A stretch of 50,837 nt of DNA from Bacillota bacterium (GCA_023392515.1 JAEVYX010000051.1:1-50837), one strand, 5' to 3'. Counted from the first letter of the stretch, positions 1 through 8,774 are shown. Notes: a model not told the origin generated them from the sequence alone. Numbers and translations: made by a program.

Positions 1-1370
1 TTAGCCAGTTCGGGATAAAACACCTTCAGCGCCCTGCGCAAGGCCGTATCCATGGCGTGAATGGGGCCGTTTCCCATGGCGGCGGTGGTTTCACTCACCC
101 CGTCCACCTGCACGCTGAGCATGGCGGAAGCGCTGTTGTCGCCGGCTGTGGGAGGAAATTCCCCGCTGGTACGGTACATGCCCAGTTCGAAATGGGAATG
201 AAATCGACTGAGGCAGTGAAGCACCATCAGTTCAAAGCTGGCATCTGCCGCTTCGAATTGATAGCCTTCGTGTTCCAGCTCCTTCACCCGGCGGACAATT
301 TCTGCCGTTTGGGCGGACTCCTTATCCAAATGAGGTGCCATGGCTGCCAGCTTGGCCAAAACAGTCGTTCTGCCCGATACCTCACTCATTAAAAACCTCC
401 GCACATTCCCCACCTGTTCCGGGGCGATATGCTCAAAAGACTGGGTCACTTTCGTCACCCCATCGATGTGCATGCCCCCCTTGTGGGCAAAGGCGCTGGC
501 TCCCACGTAGGGTTTTGATGCCGGCAGGGACAGGTTGGAGATGTCCATCAGCTTGATCACCGTGCGGGAAAGCCAGGTCATATCGCCGTCAACGCAAGTG
601 TAACCCTGCTTGATTTGCAGGTTCGGGATCACCACGCTTAAATCCGCATTGCCGCACCGCTCCCCAATACCGGTAAATGTGCCCTGCACCTGCACTGCCC
701 CCGCCTCCACCGCCAGGATGGAGGATGCCACCGCGCAGCCCGTGTCGTTATGGCAGTGGATGCCCACCCGCATGCCGGGATAGAGGCCACAGATATTTTT
801 CACTTCCCGGTAAATGTCCATGGGCAGCGTGCCGCCGTTGGTATCGCACAAACACAGCACATCGGCGCCCGCCTCCGCAGCCGCCCGCAGCACCTTTCGG
901 GCATAGTCTGGGTTTGCAGCAAACCCATCAAAGTAATGCTCCGCATCAAAGATGACCTCTTTGCCATGTTCCTTGAAAAAGCGCACGGTATCGTAAACCA
1001 AAGTCAGGTTATTATCCAAGGTCGTATTTAAGACCTTTTCCACATGCAAGTCCCATGATTTTCCGAAAATGGACACCACATCCGTCTGAGCCTTGAGCAG
1101 GGAAATCACATTGGGGTCTTCCTCCACCGCAAGGTTTTTGCGCCGGGTGCTGCCAAAGGCGCAAAGCTTGGCATGGCGGGGCTTTTCCTTGGCTGCCCTT
1201 TCGAAAAACTCAATATCCTTGGGGTTGGAGCCCGGATTGCCCGCCTCGATATAATCCACGCCAAACTCGTCCAAAGTGCGGACAATGCGCAGTTTGTCAC
1301 TCACCGAAAAGGAGATTCCCTCTCCTTGAGCCCCATCCCGCAGGGTGCTATCAAAGATTTCCAGTTTCAT
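1..1370 (-). CDS. cimA: (R)-citramalate synthase, C-terminus beyond window
   Basis: Condenses pyruvate and acetyl-CoA to (R)-citramalate, the threonine-independent entry to isoleucine synthesis. The reading frame is open to the left edge, so about 456 codons are visible of a family that usually has about 520-540; part of the C-terminal regulatory domain is missing. Visible features are the HMGL-like TIM-barrel signature DSTLRDGAQ (residues 7-15), the metal-binding HCHND (205-209), and the start of the LeuA-type dimerisation domain. The wording GAQGEG and the insert EAGNPGSNP fit the clostridial CimA group better than LeuA. The ATG follows AAAAGGGGGAACGCCC and lies 15 bases after the leuA stop, so it is the last visible gene of the ilv operon. 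The TTA at bases 1-3 is out of frame and is not its stop. Confidence 0.9.
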   Translation of the reverse strand, partial: MKLEIFDSTLRDGAQGEGISFSVSDKLRIVRTLDEFGVDYIEAGNPGSNPKDIEFFERAAKEKPRHAKLCAFGSTRRKNLAVEEDPNVISLLKAQTDVVSIFGKSWDLHVEKVLNTTLDNNLTLVYDTVRFFKEHGKEVIFDAEHYFDGFAANPDYARKVLRAAAEAGADVLCLCDTNGGTLPMDIYREVKNICGLYPGMRVGIHCHNDTGCAVASSILAVEAGAVQVQGTFTGIGERCGNADLSVVIPNLQIKQGYTCVDGDMTWLSRTVIKLMDISNLSLPASKPYVGASAFAHKGGMHIDGVTKVTQSFEHIAPEQVGNVRRFLMSEVSGRTTVLAKLAAMAPHLDKESAQTAEIVRRVKELEHEGYQFEAADASFELMVLHCLSRFHSHFELGMYRTSGEFPPTAGDNSASAMLSVQVDGVSETTAAMGNGPIHAMDTALRRALKVFYPELA

Positions 1371-1385
1371 GGGCGTTCCCCCTTT

Positions 1386-2888
1386 TCAGACGAGCTTGTT
1401 CATGCCGTTCACATAGGCCAGAATACTGGCTTCCACAATGTCGGTGGAAAGGCCCCGGCCGGTGACCACCCGGTCCCCGCACCGTATTTTGACAATGGCT
1501 TCGCCCTGGGCGTCCTTGCCTTCGGAAATGGTTTGAATCACATAATCATCCAGGGAATGGTTCTGAACGGGTATGATTTTATCCACAGCATTGAAGGCGG
1601 CGTCGATGGGACCGTCGCCGATGGCGACTTCCTCATGACGTTCCCCTTCATACAGCAGGCTCACCACCGCATTGGAGGTGACATAGTTGCCGCTGTTCAC
1701 CGTAAACCGCTCCAACTTGTACCCGGTTTTGCTCACATGGGTCAGGCGGTGCACCGCCAGGGCTTCCAGGTCCATATCGGTAATGATTTTTTTGCGGTCG
1801 CACAATTCCTTGAACCGCAAAAACAGTTGGTCCATCTCTTCCTTGGAAAGCTGATACCCCAGGGCCGACAACCGCTCCTCCACGGCATGATGGCCGCTGT
1901 GCTTGCCCAGCACCATTTTGTTTTGCATAAGGCCGATGGATTCCGGGGTCATGATTTCATAGGTTGCCCGGTTCGCCATAACGCCGTGCTGATGGATGCC
2001 CGCCTCATGGGCGAAGGCATTGTGCCCGACAATGGCCTTGTTCATGGGGGCATTTACGCCCAGAATGCTGTATACCAGCCGGCTAACGGGATAAAGCCTG
2101 GTGGTATCCACCCTGCAATCGTGGGGATACAGGTCCTTGCGGGTATACATTCCCATGACGATCTCTTCCAGCGCGGCATTTCCCGCCCGTTCGCCAATCC
2201 CGTTCACGGTGCATTCCACCTGGGTGGCCCCCGCAGCGACCGATGCCAGAGAATTGGCTACCGCCAGGCCCAAATCGTTATGGCAGTGGACGGACAGCTC
2301 CGCCTTGTGGATATCCTCCACATGCTCTTTCAGATAGGAAAGCATGGCAGTCATTTCCTGAGGCGTAGCATATCCCACCGTATCGGGGATATTGATGACC
2401 CCCGCCCCGGCCTTGATGGCCGCAGAAACGGCCTTTGCCAGAAAGGCAGGATCGCTGCGCATGGCGTCCTCCGCAGAAAATTCCACATCGGGGCAAAGCC
2501 TGCGGGCATAGGCCACCTGGGCGGATATGGTGTCCAGCACCTGATCCGGGGTCATTTTCAGCTTATATTCCATGTGTACGGGGGATGTAGCCAGAAAGGT
2601 ATGAATCCTGGGGGATTGCGCAGCCTTGACCGCCTGATAGGCCGCATCGATATCCTTCTGTGTCGCCCTAGCCAGGCTGGCCACCGTACAGTTTTTCAAA
2701 AGCTTCGATATAGCCTGCACCGATCCAAAATCCCCCTGGGAGGCAATGGCAAAGCCCGCTTCGATCACATCCACGCCCATGCGTTCCAAGGCCTGGGCAA
2801 TTTCCAGCTTTTCCGCCAAGTCCATGGAACAGCCGGGCGCCTGTTCTCCATCCCTTAAGGTTGTATCAAATATTTTAATCCTTTGCAT
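1386..2888 (-). CDS. leuA: 2-isopropylmalate synthase
   Basis: Condenses acetyl-CoA with 2-oxoisovalerate to 2-isopropylmalate, the first committed step of leucine synthesis. The 500-residue protein has DTTLRDGEQAPG (8-19), HCHND (201-205), the HEAGIHQHGV metal-site segment, and a C-terminal LeuA allosteric domain (roughly 370-500) where leucine feedback would act. The ATG at 2888 was chosen over an upstream in-frame start because AAGGAGG lies 9 bases before it and the family start is MQRIKIFDTT. It overlaps the end of ilvD by 14 bases, which suggests coupled translation. Next to cimA it shows two paralogous acyl transferases in one operon, one for leucine and one for isoleucine. Confidence 0.95.
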   Translation of the reverse strand: MQRIKIFDTTLRDGEQAPGCSMDLAEKLEIAQALERMGVDVIEAGFAIASQGDFGSVQAISKLLKNCTVASLARATQKDIDAAYQAVKAAQSPRIHTFLATSPVHMEYKLKMTPDQVLDTISAQVAYARRLCPDVEFSAEDAMRSDPAFLAKAVSAAIKAGAGVINIPDTVGYATPQEMTAMLSYLKEHVEDIHKAELSVHCHNDLGLAVANSLASVAAGATQVECTVNGIGERAGNAALEEIVMGMYTRKDLYPHDCRVDTTRLYPVSRLVYSILGVNAPMNKAIVGHNAFAHEAGIHQHGVMANRATYEIMTPESIGLMQNKMVLGKHSGHHAVEERLSALGYQLSKEEMDQLFLRFKELCDRKKIITDMDLEALAVHRLTHVSKTGYKLERFTVNSGNYVTSNAVVSLLYEGERHEEVAIGDGPIDAAFNAVDKIIPVQNHSLDDYVIQTISEGKDAQGEAIVKIRCGDRVVTGRGLSTDIVEASILAYVNGMNKLV

Positions 2889-4560
2889 GGGAAGGTTCCT
2901 CCTTCTTGAATACAGCGCCCTGGTCCGCCGATGATACCAATGCGGCATACCGCTTCAAATACCCCTTCAATGGCGGGCGCTCAGGCTGTATGAAGTTCTT
3001 TTTCCGATCTGCAAGCTCCTGCCCGCTCACCAAAATCTCCAGTTTTCTGGCCGGAATATCAATGGCAATTAGATCGCCTTCCCGCACCAGGGCAATCAGC
3101 CCTCCGGCAGCAGCTTCCGGAGACACATGACCGATAGCCGCACCCCGGGTTGCCCCGGAAAACCGTCCATCGGTAATCAGCGCCACCTTCGTATCCAACC
3201 CCATGCCCGCAATGGCGGAAGTGGGCGAAAGCATTTCCCGCATGCCGGGGCCGCCAGCAGGGCCCTCATAGCGGATAACCACCACATCCCCCGCCTGAAT
3301 CCGGCCCCCATAAATGGCCTGCACCGCTTCTTCCTCGCTGTCAAACACCCGTGCAGGCCCGGTATGGCACAGCATTTCCCTGGCTACGGCGCTTTGCTTT
3401 ACCAATGCGCCTTTAGGGGCCAGGTTCCCAAAGAGCACCGCCAGCCCGCCTACCGGAGCATAGGGCCGGTCCAGAGGCCGGATGACTTCCGGGTCCAATA
3501 CAGCAGCACCTGCCAGGTTTTCCGCCACCGTCTTTCCGGTTGCCGTTATCAAATTGGCATCAATCAAGTTCAATTCGGAAAGCCGGGCCATCACAGCCGG
3601 GATGCCCCCTGCCAAATCCAGGTCCTGCACATGGTGCTTGCCTGCAGGAGCCAGCTTGCACAGATTGGGCGTTCTTTGGCTGATTTCGTTGATAGCTTCC
3701 AGGCGGAAGGGGATGTTCGCCTCCTTGGCGATGGCGGCAAGGTGCAGTGCGGTATTGGTGGAGCAGCCCAGCGCCATGTCCACAACAAGGGCGTTTTGCA
3801 CCGCGCCAGGGGTAAGGATGTCCAGCGCCCTTATGTTTTTTTCAAGAAGCGCCATCACCTGTTCGCCGCTTTCCTTTGCGAAGCGCAGGCGTTTGGCATA
3901 TGCCGCGGGGATCGTGCCGTTGCCCGGAAGCGCCAAGCCCAATACCTCTGTCAGGCAGTTCATGGAGTTGGCAGTAAACATTCCCGAGCAGGAGCCGCAG
4001 CCGGGACAGGCCATCTCCTCCACATGCAAAAGTTCGTCTTCATCGATCTTCCCGGCCTTCCAGGCGCCTACGGCCTCGAAGGCACTGTTCAGATCGAAGT
4101 CTTTTTCCTTCTCCCGCAGGGAAAGCATGGGACCGCCAGATACAAAGAGGCAGGGCAGGTTCAGCCTGGCCGCCGCCATAAGCATCCCCGGCACCACCTT
4201 GTCGCAGTTGGGGATGAACACCAGCGCATCAAAGCAGTGGGCATTCACCATGCATTCAATGCTGTCGGCAATCAGTTCCCGGGTACACAAGGAATAGCGC
4301 ATGCCTTCATGGCCCATGGCAAGCCCGTCGCATACAGCAATGGTATTGAACTCCAGCGGTGTCCCCCCCGCGGCCAGCACCCCATCCTTTACCGCCCTGG
4401 CGATCTGATTGAGGTGCGTGTGGCCGGGAACTACCTCATTAAAGGAATTGACAATGCCGACAAGCGGTTTTTCAATCTGCCGGTCCGTCAGCCCGCAAGC
4501 CTTCAATAAGGCCCGGTGAGGGGCCCGCTCGCCCCCCTTTTTGATCGCATCGGATCGCAA
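2875..4560 (-). CDS. ilvD: Dihydroxy-acid dehydratase
   Basis: Dehydrates 2,3-dihydroxy-isovalerate and 2,3-dihydroxy-3-methylvalerate, the third step shared by valine and isoleucine synthesis; the family uses an Fe-S cluster. At 561 residues it has the usual length. Cluster and active-site cysteines are visible in PNCDKVVPGM (Cys119) and CPGCGSCSGMF (185-195). The start is TTG at 4560, giving MRSDAIKKGG, the normal family N-terminus, with GGGGAG 9 bases upstream; no ATG fits. The gene begins 3 bases after the ilvC stop. The weak start codon may lower its expression relative to ilvC. Confidence 0.95.
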   Translation of the reverse strand: MRSDAIKKGGERAPHRALLKACGLTDRQIEKPLVGIVNSFNEVVPGHTHLNQIARAVKDGVLAAGGTPLEFNTIAVCDGLAMGHEGMRYSLCTRELIADSIECMVNAHCFDALVFIPNCDKVVPGMLMAAARLNLPCLFVSGGPMLSLREKEKDFDLNSAFEAVGAWKAGKIDEDELLHVEEMACPGCGSCSGMFTANSMNCLTEVLGLALPGNGTIPAAYAKRLRFAKESGEQVMALLEKNIRALDILTPGAVQNALVVDMALGCSTNTALHLAAIAKEANIPFRLEAINEISQRTPNLCKLAPAGKHHVQDLDLAGGIPAVMARLSELNLIDANLITATGKTVAENLAGAAVLDPEVIRPLDRPYAPVGGLAVLFGNLAPKGALVKQSAVAREMLCHTGPARVFDSEEEAVQAIYGGRIQAGDVVVIRYEGPAGGPGMREMLSPTSAIAGMGLDTKVALITDGRFSGATRGAAIGHVSPEAAAGGLIALVREGDLIAIDIPARKLEILVSGQELADRKKNFIQPERPPLKGYLKRYAALVSSADQGAVFKKEEPSHAKD

Positions 4561-4563
4561 TGT

Positions 4564-5586
4564 TTACCGCTCCCCTCTCAAGTCCGGAACATCCTCGGGC
4601 TTTTGCCAGCTCATGTTCTTGCGCAGCGCCGCGCCGGTGGTTTCAAGCAGGCTTTCCCGCTCCATTTTGCGCATGGCGTTGAAGCTGGGCCGGTTGGCCT
4701 GGTTCTCCAAAATCCAGTTGCGGGCGAAGGTGCCATTTTGGATTTCGGTGAGCACCTTTTTCATTTCCTTCCTGGTTTCGTCGGTAATGATCCTGGGGCC
4801 TACGGTATAGTCGCCATACTCCGCCGTATCGCTGATGGAGTAGCGCATGAAGCTCATGCCGCCCTTGACCACCAGATCGATAATGAGCTTCATCTCATGC
4901 AGGCACTCAAAGTATGCGCTCTCCGGCTGATACCCGGCTTCCACCAGGGTATCAAAGCCTGCCTTCATCAGAGCCGTTACGCCGCCGCAAAGCACCGCCT
5001 GCTCGCCAAACAAGTCTGTTTCCGTTTCCTCTTTGAAGGTGGTTTCCAATATGCCGGCTCTGGCCCCGCCAATCCCTGCCGCATAGGCCAGGGCGGTTTG
5101 CATGGCCTTGCCGTCCGCATCCTGGTATACGGCCACGAGGCAAGGAACACCCTTCCCCTCCTGGAACTGGCTGCGCACTGTATGGCCCGGGCCCTTGGGC
5201 GCCACCATCATGATACTGACATTTTTCGGGGGCACAATCTGGCCAAAGTGGATGTTGAAGCCATGGGCAAAGGCCAGCGTCATGCCGGGGCGCAAATTGG
5301 GAGCAATGTCCTTGTGATAGAGGGCTGCCTGCTTCTCATCATTCACAAGAATCATGACTACATCCGCCGCCTTTACCGCTTCGGCTGTCAGCATCACGGA
5401 TAGTCCCGCTTTTTTCGCCGCTTCTGCGGATTTTGAACCTTCGTACAGCCCTACCACCACATCTACGCCGCTGTCCATAAGGTTCAACGCGTGGGCATGG
5501 CCCTGGCTGCCGTAACCGATGATGGCTACCTTTTTGCCCTTGAGCTGGTTCAGGTCACAATCCTTTTCATAATACAGTTTCGCCAT
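4564..5586 (-). CDS. ilvC: Ketol-acid reductoisomerase, class I
   Basis: Isomerises and reduces 2-acetolactate and 2-aceto-2-hydroxybutyrate, with Mg2+ and NAD(P)H. The 340 residues match the short class I form. The Rossmann motif GYGSQGHAHA is at 24-33, and the following loop LYEGSKS carries serines of the kind that contact the 2'-phosphate of NADPH, so NADPH preference is inferred. The C-terminal helical domain carries the conserved acidic metal ligands. The start lies inside the end of ilvN (20-base overlap) and has AAAAGGAGAGG upstream. Confidence 0.96.
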   Translation of the reverse strand: MAKLYYEKDCDLNQLKGKKVAIIGYGSQGHAHALNLMDSGVDVVVGLYEGSKSAEAAKKAGLSVMLTAEAVKAADVVMILVNDEKQAALYHKDIAPNLRPGMTLAFAHGFNIHFGQIVPPKNVSIMMVAPKGPGHTVRSQFQEGKGVPCLVAVYQDADGKAMQTALAYAAGIGGARAGILETTFKEETETDLFGEQAVLCGGVTALMKAGFDTLVEAGYQPESAYFECLHEMKLIIDLVVKGGMSFMRYSISDTAEYGDYTVGPRIITDETRKEMKKVLTEIQNGTFARNWILENQANRPSFNAMRKMERESLLETTGAALRKNMSWQKPEDVPDLRGER

Positions 5587-6115
5587 GTGAATCCTCTCCT
5601 TTTATCAATTCGTTCAAGACATACGCGCCTCTGCCGATGGCGGTAATACCGGTCCTGCAGAGTTCTGTAATCCCAAAGGGTTCCAAAAACGCCACGAAAG
5701 CGTCTAACTTGGCCTTTTCACCGGTAATTTCCACCGTCACGGAGGCGGAGGTTAAATCTACCACCTTGGCCCGGAATACATCCACCGCCTCCTGAACCTG
5801 GCTGCGCTTGTCATGGCCTGCCGCAACCTTGATCAGCATCAGTTCCCGCATCACGGTTTTTTCCATATCCATCAATTCCACCACATGCACGTCATGGAGC
5901 TTTTCCACCTGGCGCGTGATCTGTTCGCGGATATATTCATCGCCGGTCGCCATAATGGTCATGCGGGAAATGTTTTTATCCTGGGTTTCCCCGACGGACA
6001 GGCTGTCAATGTTATAGCCCCTGCGGGCAAACAGCCCGGAAATACGGGTCAACACGCCTGATTCGTTGTTCACCAGCATGGAAAGAATGAACTTTCCCTG
6101 TTCCACATGTTTCAC
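5567..6115 (-). CDS. ilvN: Acetolactate synthase small (regulatory) subunit
   Basis: Regulatory partner of IlvB. It activates the catalytic subunit and gives valine feedback inhibition. The 182 residues hold an N-terminal ACT domain, with LVNNESGVLTRISGLFARRG near residues 14-33, and the C-terminal ALS_ss_C domain. The length is that of the longer IlvH/IlvN type. Its ATG overlaps the ilvB stop (ATGA), so translation of the two subunits is probably coupled for stoichiometric assembly. Confidence 0.94.
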   Translation of the reverse strand: MKHVEQGKFILSMLVNNESGVLTRISGLFARRGYNIDSLSVGETQDKNISRMTIMATGDEYIREQITRQVEKLHDVHVVELMDMEKTVMRELMLIKVAAGHDKRSQVQEAVDVFRAKVVDLTSASVTVEITGEKAKLDAFVAFLEPFGITELCRTGITAIGRGAYVLNELIKGEDSHGETVL

Positions 6116-7779
6116 CCCCTCAAAATCATATCCCGGATGGTCCCGTTTGGCGGAATCATGGGCAAAACCTTTTCATCCATGTCGATGTGCACGTCCACCA
6201 CCACCGGCCCCGGAATGGAAAATGCCCGGTCCAGTGCTTCGCCCAATTGTTCCTTTTCGCAAACCCTGATTCCCTGTGCGCCAAAGGCCTTGGCCAGTTC
6301 ACAAAAGTCCGTCTTGCGCAAGAGGGTGGTGTTGGAATAACGGCTGTCATAGAACATCGTCTGCCATTGGCGGACCATGCCCAATACGCCATTGTTGAGC
6401 ACCACCACCACCAGGGGGAGGTTGTTGGATACTGCCGTTGCCAGCTCGTTCATGTTCATGTGAAAGCTGCCGTCGCTGGTAAACAGCACAGTACGCCTGC
6501 CTCCCGAACCGATGCAGGCCCCCATGGCAGCACCCATGCCAAAGCCCATGGCACCAAGGCCTCCGGAGGTGATAAAGGTGCGGGGCTTTTGGAAGCGGTA
6601 GTACTGGGCCGTCCACATCTGGTGCTGGCCCACATCAGTCGCCACAAACGCATCCGCCCCTGCCCGAAGATTCACCGCCTCAATGACCATTTGGGGGTTG
6701 AGCAGATCCGGGTTCATGCCCAGATGATTATCCGGGGCGTTCTTCGTTTTTTCAACCTCATCCCGCCAGGCAGGATCACATGGGGGCAGCCCCGTTTCCA
6801 CAAGCCCTTGAAGCACCTGCCTCACATCTCCCACCAGGGCCACGTAGGCGGGAATGTTCTTGCCGATTTCCGCCGGGTCGATGTCGATATGAAGCACCTT
6901 TCTGTCCTTGGAAAAAGCCTGCTTGTTGCCGGTAGCCCGGTCGGAAAACCGGGTGCCCACCGCAATAATCAAATCAGACCTGTCCATGATTTTGGAGGCG
7001 GCAAATTTTCCGTGCATGCCCGTCATGCCCAGAAACAGGGGATGGTCCTGGGGCACGGCCGATATGCCCATCATGCTGGCGCCAATAGGCGCATTTAATG
7101 CCTGGGCCAAAGCAATCAGCTCTTGGGATGCGCCGGAGGTGACCACGCCGCCGCCAACATACAAAAAAGGACGTTCCGATTCCCGAATCAGGCGCGACGC
7201 CTGAAGAAGGACCTGGCTGCTTATATCCCGCGCTGCGGGCGCTTTATGGGCGGGCTTTTGCATAAACTCGCAGGTGCCGGCCTGCACATCCTTGGGGATG
7301 TCCACCAGTACCGGCCCCGGCCTTCCGGAGCCTGCGATTCGAAAAGCTTCCCGCAGGGTATCAGCCAGTTTGGAAACGTCCTTGACCATATAATTGTGCT
7401 TGGTGATGGGCATGGTAACGCCGATGATATCCACCTCTTGGAAGCTGTCCCGCCCGATCAGGGGACAGGCCACATTGCCGGTGATGGCCACCAGGGGGAT
7501 GGAATCCAGGTAGGCGTTGGCGATTCCGGTAACCAGATTGGTGGCACCGGGGCCTGATGTGGCAATCACCACCCCCGTTCGGCCGGTAGCCCTGGCATAC
7601 CCATCCGCTGCATGGGCGGCACCCTGCTCATGGCAGGTGATGCAATGCCTCAGCCAGCCGGCGTTTTTATACAGTTCGTCATAGATGTTCAGGACCGCTC
7701 CTCCTGGATATCCAAAAACCGTTTCGACCCCCTGTTCCCTGAAGATCTCCATCAGGATCTGCGCGCCGGTCAGCATCAT
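6112..7779 (-). CDS. ilvB: Acetolactate synthase large (catalytic) subunit
   Basis: ThDP enzyme that condenses two pyruvates to 2-acetolactate, or pyruvate with 2-oxobutyrate. The 555 residues show the N-terminal PYR domain with YPGGAVLNIYDEL and the catalytic Glu in CHEQGAAHAADGYARATG, a central domain, and the C-terminal ThDP/Mg site. That site reads SDGSFHMNMNELAT ... LNNGVLGMVRQWQ: the usual GDG is SDG, a small deviation. The start is ATGATG at 7779/7776 behind AGGAGAG. The ribosome binding site lies directly after the U-run of the attenuator, so expression depends on read-through of that terminator. First structural gene of the operon. Confidence 0.96.
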   Translation of the reverse strand: MMLTGAQILMEIFREQGVETVFGYPGGAVLNIYDELYKNAGWLRHCITCHEQGAAHAADGYARATGRTGVVIATSGPGATNLVTGIANAYLDSIPLVAITGNVACPLIGRDSFQEVDIIGVTMPITKHNYMVKDVSKLADTLREAFRIAGSGRPGPVLVDIPKDVQAGTCEFMQKPAHKAPAARDISSQVLLQASRLIRESERPFLYVGGGVVTSGASQELIALAQALNAPIGASMMGISAVPQDHPLFLGMTGMHGKFAASKIMDRSDLIIAVGTRFSDRATGNKQAFSKDRKVLHIDIDPAEIGKNIPAYVALVGDVRQVLQGLVETGLPPCDPAWRDEVEKTKNAPDNHLGMNPDLLNPQMVIEAVNLRAGADAFVATDVGQHQMWTAQYYRFQKPRTFITSGGLGAMGFGMGAAMGACIGSGGRRTVLFTSDGSFHMNMNELATAVSNNLPLVVVVLNNGVLGMVRQWQTMFYDSRYSNTTLLRKTDFCELAKAFGAQGIRVCEKEQLGEALDRAFSIPGPVVVDVHIDMDEKVLPMIPPNGTIRDMILRG

Positions 7780-7798
7780 TGCCGCCCTCTCCTCTCAT

Positions 7799-7837
7799 AA
7801 AAAAACCCCCTGTTGCCGCTATACACGGTAACAGGGG
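7799..7837 (-). terminator. ilv attenuator terminator
   Basis: The minus-strand RNA reads CCCCUGUUACCG, a 7-base loop, CGGCAACAGGGG, then seven U. The stem has 8 GC-rich pairs, one A-C mismatch and 3 more pairs, a strong intrinsic terminator. It sits between the leader-peptide stop (7860) and the ilvB ribosome binding site. Its 5' arm can instead pair with leader RNA: CUGUUACC (7827-7834) is complementary over 8 bases, two of them wobble pairs, to GGUGAUAG (7865-7872) in the last codons of the leader ORF. That gives a credible antiterminator. Confidence 0.85.
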
Positions 7838-7859
7838 TTTCTAGCATTTCCTCTATGCC

Positions 7860-7982
7860 TTATGCTATCACCTTTTGCCTGCTCCTGCGCATATAGCAAA
7901 ATCCGTTGCTGGCGACGACGATAATTCGTACAAGGCCAACAACGACGATAAGGCTAATAAGGTTGAGGAACAGATTGCTCAT
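7860..7982 (-). CDS. Leu/Ile/Val-rich leader peptide of the ilv operon
   Basis: A 40-codon ORF starts at ATG 7982 behind an excellent site, AGGAG with 6 bases to the ATG, about 20 bases after the predicted transcription start. The peptide begins MSNLFLNLISLIVVVGLVRI, continues IVVASNGF and ends RRSRQKVIA. Seventeen of its 40 residues are branched-chain (5 Leu, 5 Ile, 7 Val), most of them in residues 4-23. Together with the terminator that follows 23 bases after its stop and the ilv genes downstream, this is the layout of ribosome-mediated attenuation. A stalled ribosome would leave GGUGAUAG free to form an antiterminator; one that reaches the stop would cover it. A tiny membrane protein is a less likely alternative. 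Confidence 0.85.
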   Translation of the reverse strand: MSNLFLNLISLIVVVGLVRIIVVASNGFCYMRRSRQKVIA

Positions 7983-8008
7983 ACTTAACTCCTAAAAAAG
8001 TTTTTATA

Positions 8009-8037
8009 AAGCTATCACACCTTTTCCGGTTTGTCAA
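8009..8037 (-). promoter_or_regulatory. Promoter of the ilv operon
   Basis: TTGACA at 8032-8037 and TAGCTT at 8009-8014 are separated by 17 bp on the minus strand. Transcription would start near 8002, giving a 5' leader of about 20 bases before the leader-peptide ATG. Confidence 0.75.
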
Positions 8038-8092
8038 GCGTTAAATTTTTATTTATTGCAATTTTTGAAAGAGACTTGATGCCTTTAGCCGC

Positions 8093-8124
8093 AAAAAAAG
8101 CCCGTTTTCAAGTGAAAAACGGGC
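8093..8124 (-). terminator. Terminator of mntP
   Basis: GCCCGTTTT and AAAACGGGC pair around a short loop and are followed by seven T on the minus strand, 35 bases after the mntP stop. It separates mntP from the ilv promoter. Confidence 0.85.
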
Positions 8125-8159
8125 AGTTGTGAATTTTTAAGCATTGCTCCTGCATGTCC

Positions 8160-8735
8160 CTAAAAAACGTTCAAATGCTCCAGCAGGATCTTCAGGCCGA
8201 TGCCGATCAGCACCAGGCCCCCGGCGATTTCCGCCTTGCCCTTTAGGAGGCCGCCAAACCGGTTTCCCAGTGCCACACCGCAAAAGCATAAAACAAAGGT
8301 GACGGCGCCGATAAGGGAAATGGCCGGAAGAATATCCACCCTGAAAAAGGAAAAGGTGATGCCTACCGCCAAAGCATCGATACTTGTTGCAACAGCTAGC
8401 AGTATCAGCCCCTTATGGGAAAGCTTCTCATCATACGGGCATGCTTCCTCCTTTCGGGCTTCCCAGATCATATGCCCCCCCAGAAAGGCTAGGAGCGCAA
8501 AGGCGATCCAGTGATCGAACTCCGTGATATACTGCTGAAACTGCTTGCCCAGCAGCCAGCCCAAAAACGGCATCAGCGCCTGAAAAGCGCCAAAATACAG
8601 GGCAATGATGAACGCCTGCCGCCCTTGAAACCACTTCATGGCCAACCCCTTGCACAGCGACACCGCAAAAGCATCCATAGAAAGCCCAACCGCCAGGAAA
8701 CTCAGTTCCACCAGCCCCACTGCCATCTCTCCCAT
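8160..8735 (-). CDS. mntP: Manganese efflux pump MntP
   Basis: Membrane exporter of Mn2+ with six predicted membrane helices. The protein is internally duplicated: the helix motif VGLSMDAFAVSL near the N-terminus is echoed by ATSIDALAVGITF in the second half, and both carry the conserved Asp thought to bind metal. From ATG 8735 it has 191 residues, close to the family norm of about 188. A longer in-frame start at 8798 would add a Cys-rich non-family extension inside the riboswitch terminator and is rejected; ATG 8726 is an alternative. The upstream site is weak. The Mn riboswitch in front of it supports the function. Confidence 0.9.
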   Translation of the reverse strand: MGEMAVGLVELSFLAVGLSMDAFAVSLCKGLAMKWFQGRQAFIIALYFGAFQALMPFLGWLLGKQFQQYITEFDHWIAFALLAFLGGHMIWEARKEEACPYDEKLSHKGLILLAVATSIDALAVGITFSFFRVDILPAISLIGAVTFVLCFCGVALGNRFGGLLKGKAEIAGGLVLIGIGLKILLEHLNVF

Positions 8736-8774
8736 GTGCAATATCGTTCTGCGGCAGCTACAACCTCTGCTTAT

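Noticed and set aside
1..3. TTA at the left edge, a possible stop for cimA
   Set aside because: It is out of frame with the gene; the frame stays open to the edge.
1173..4509. Long plus-strand reading frames opposite leuA and ilvD
   Set aside because: They are mirror frames of GC-rich genes, with His/Gly-rich composition, no ribosome sites and no family motifs.
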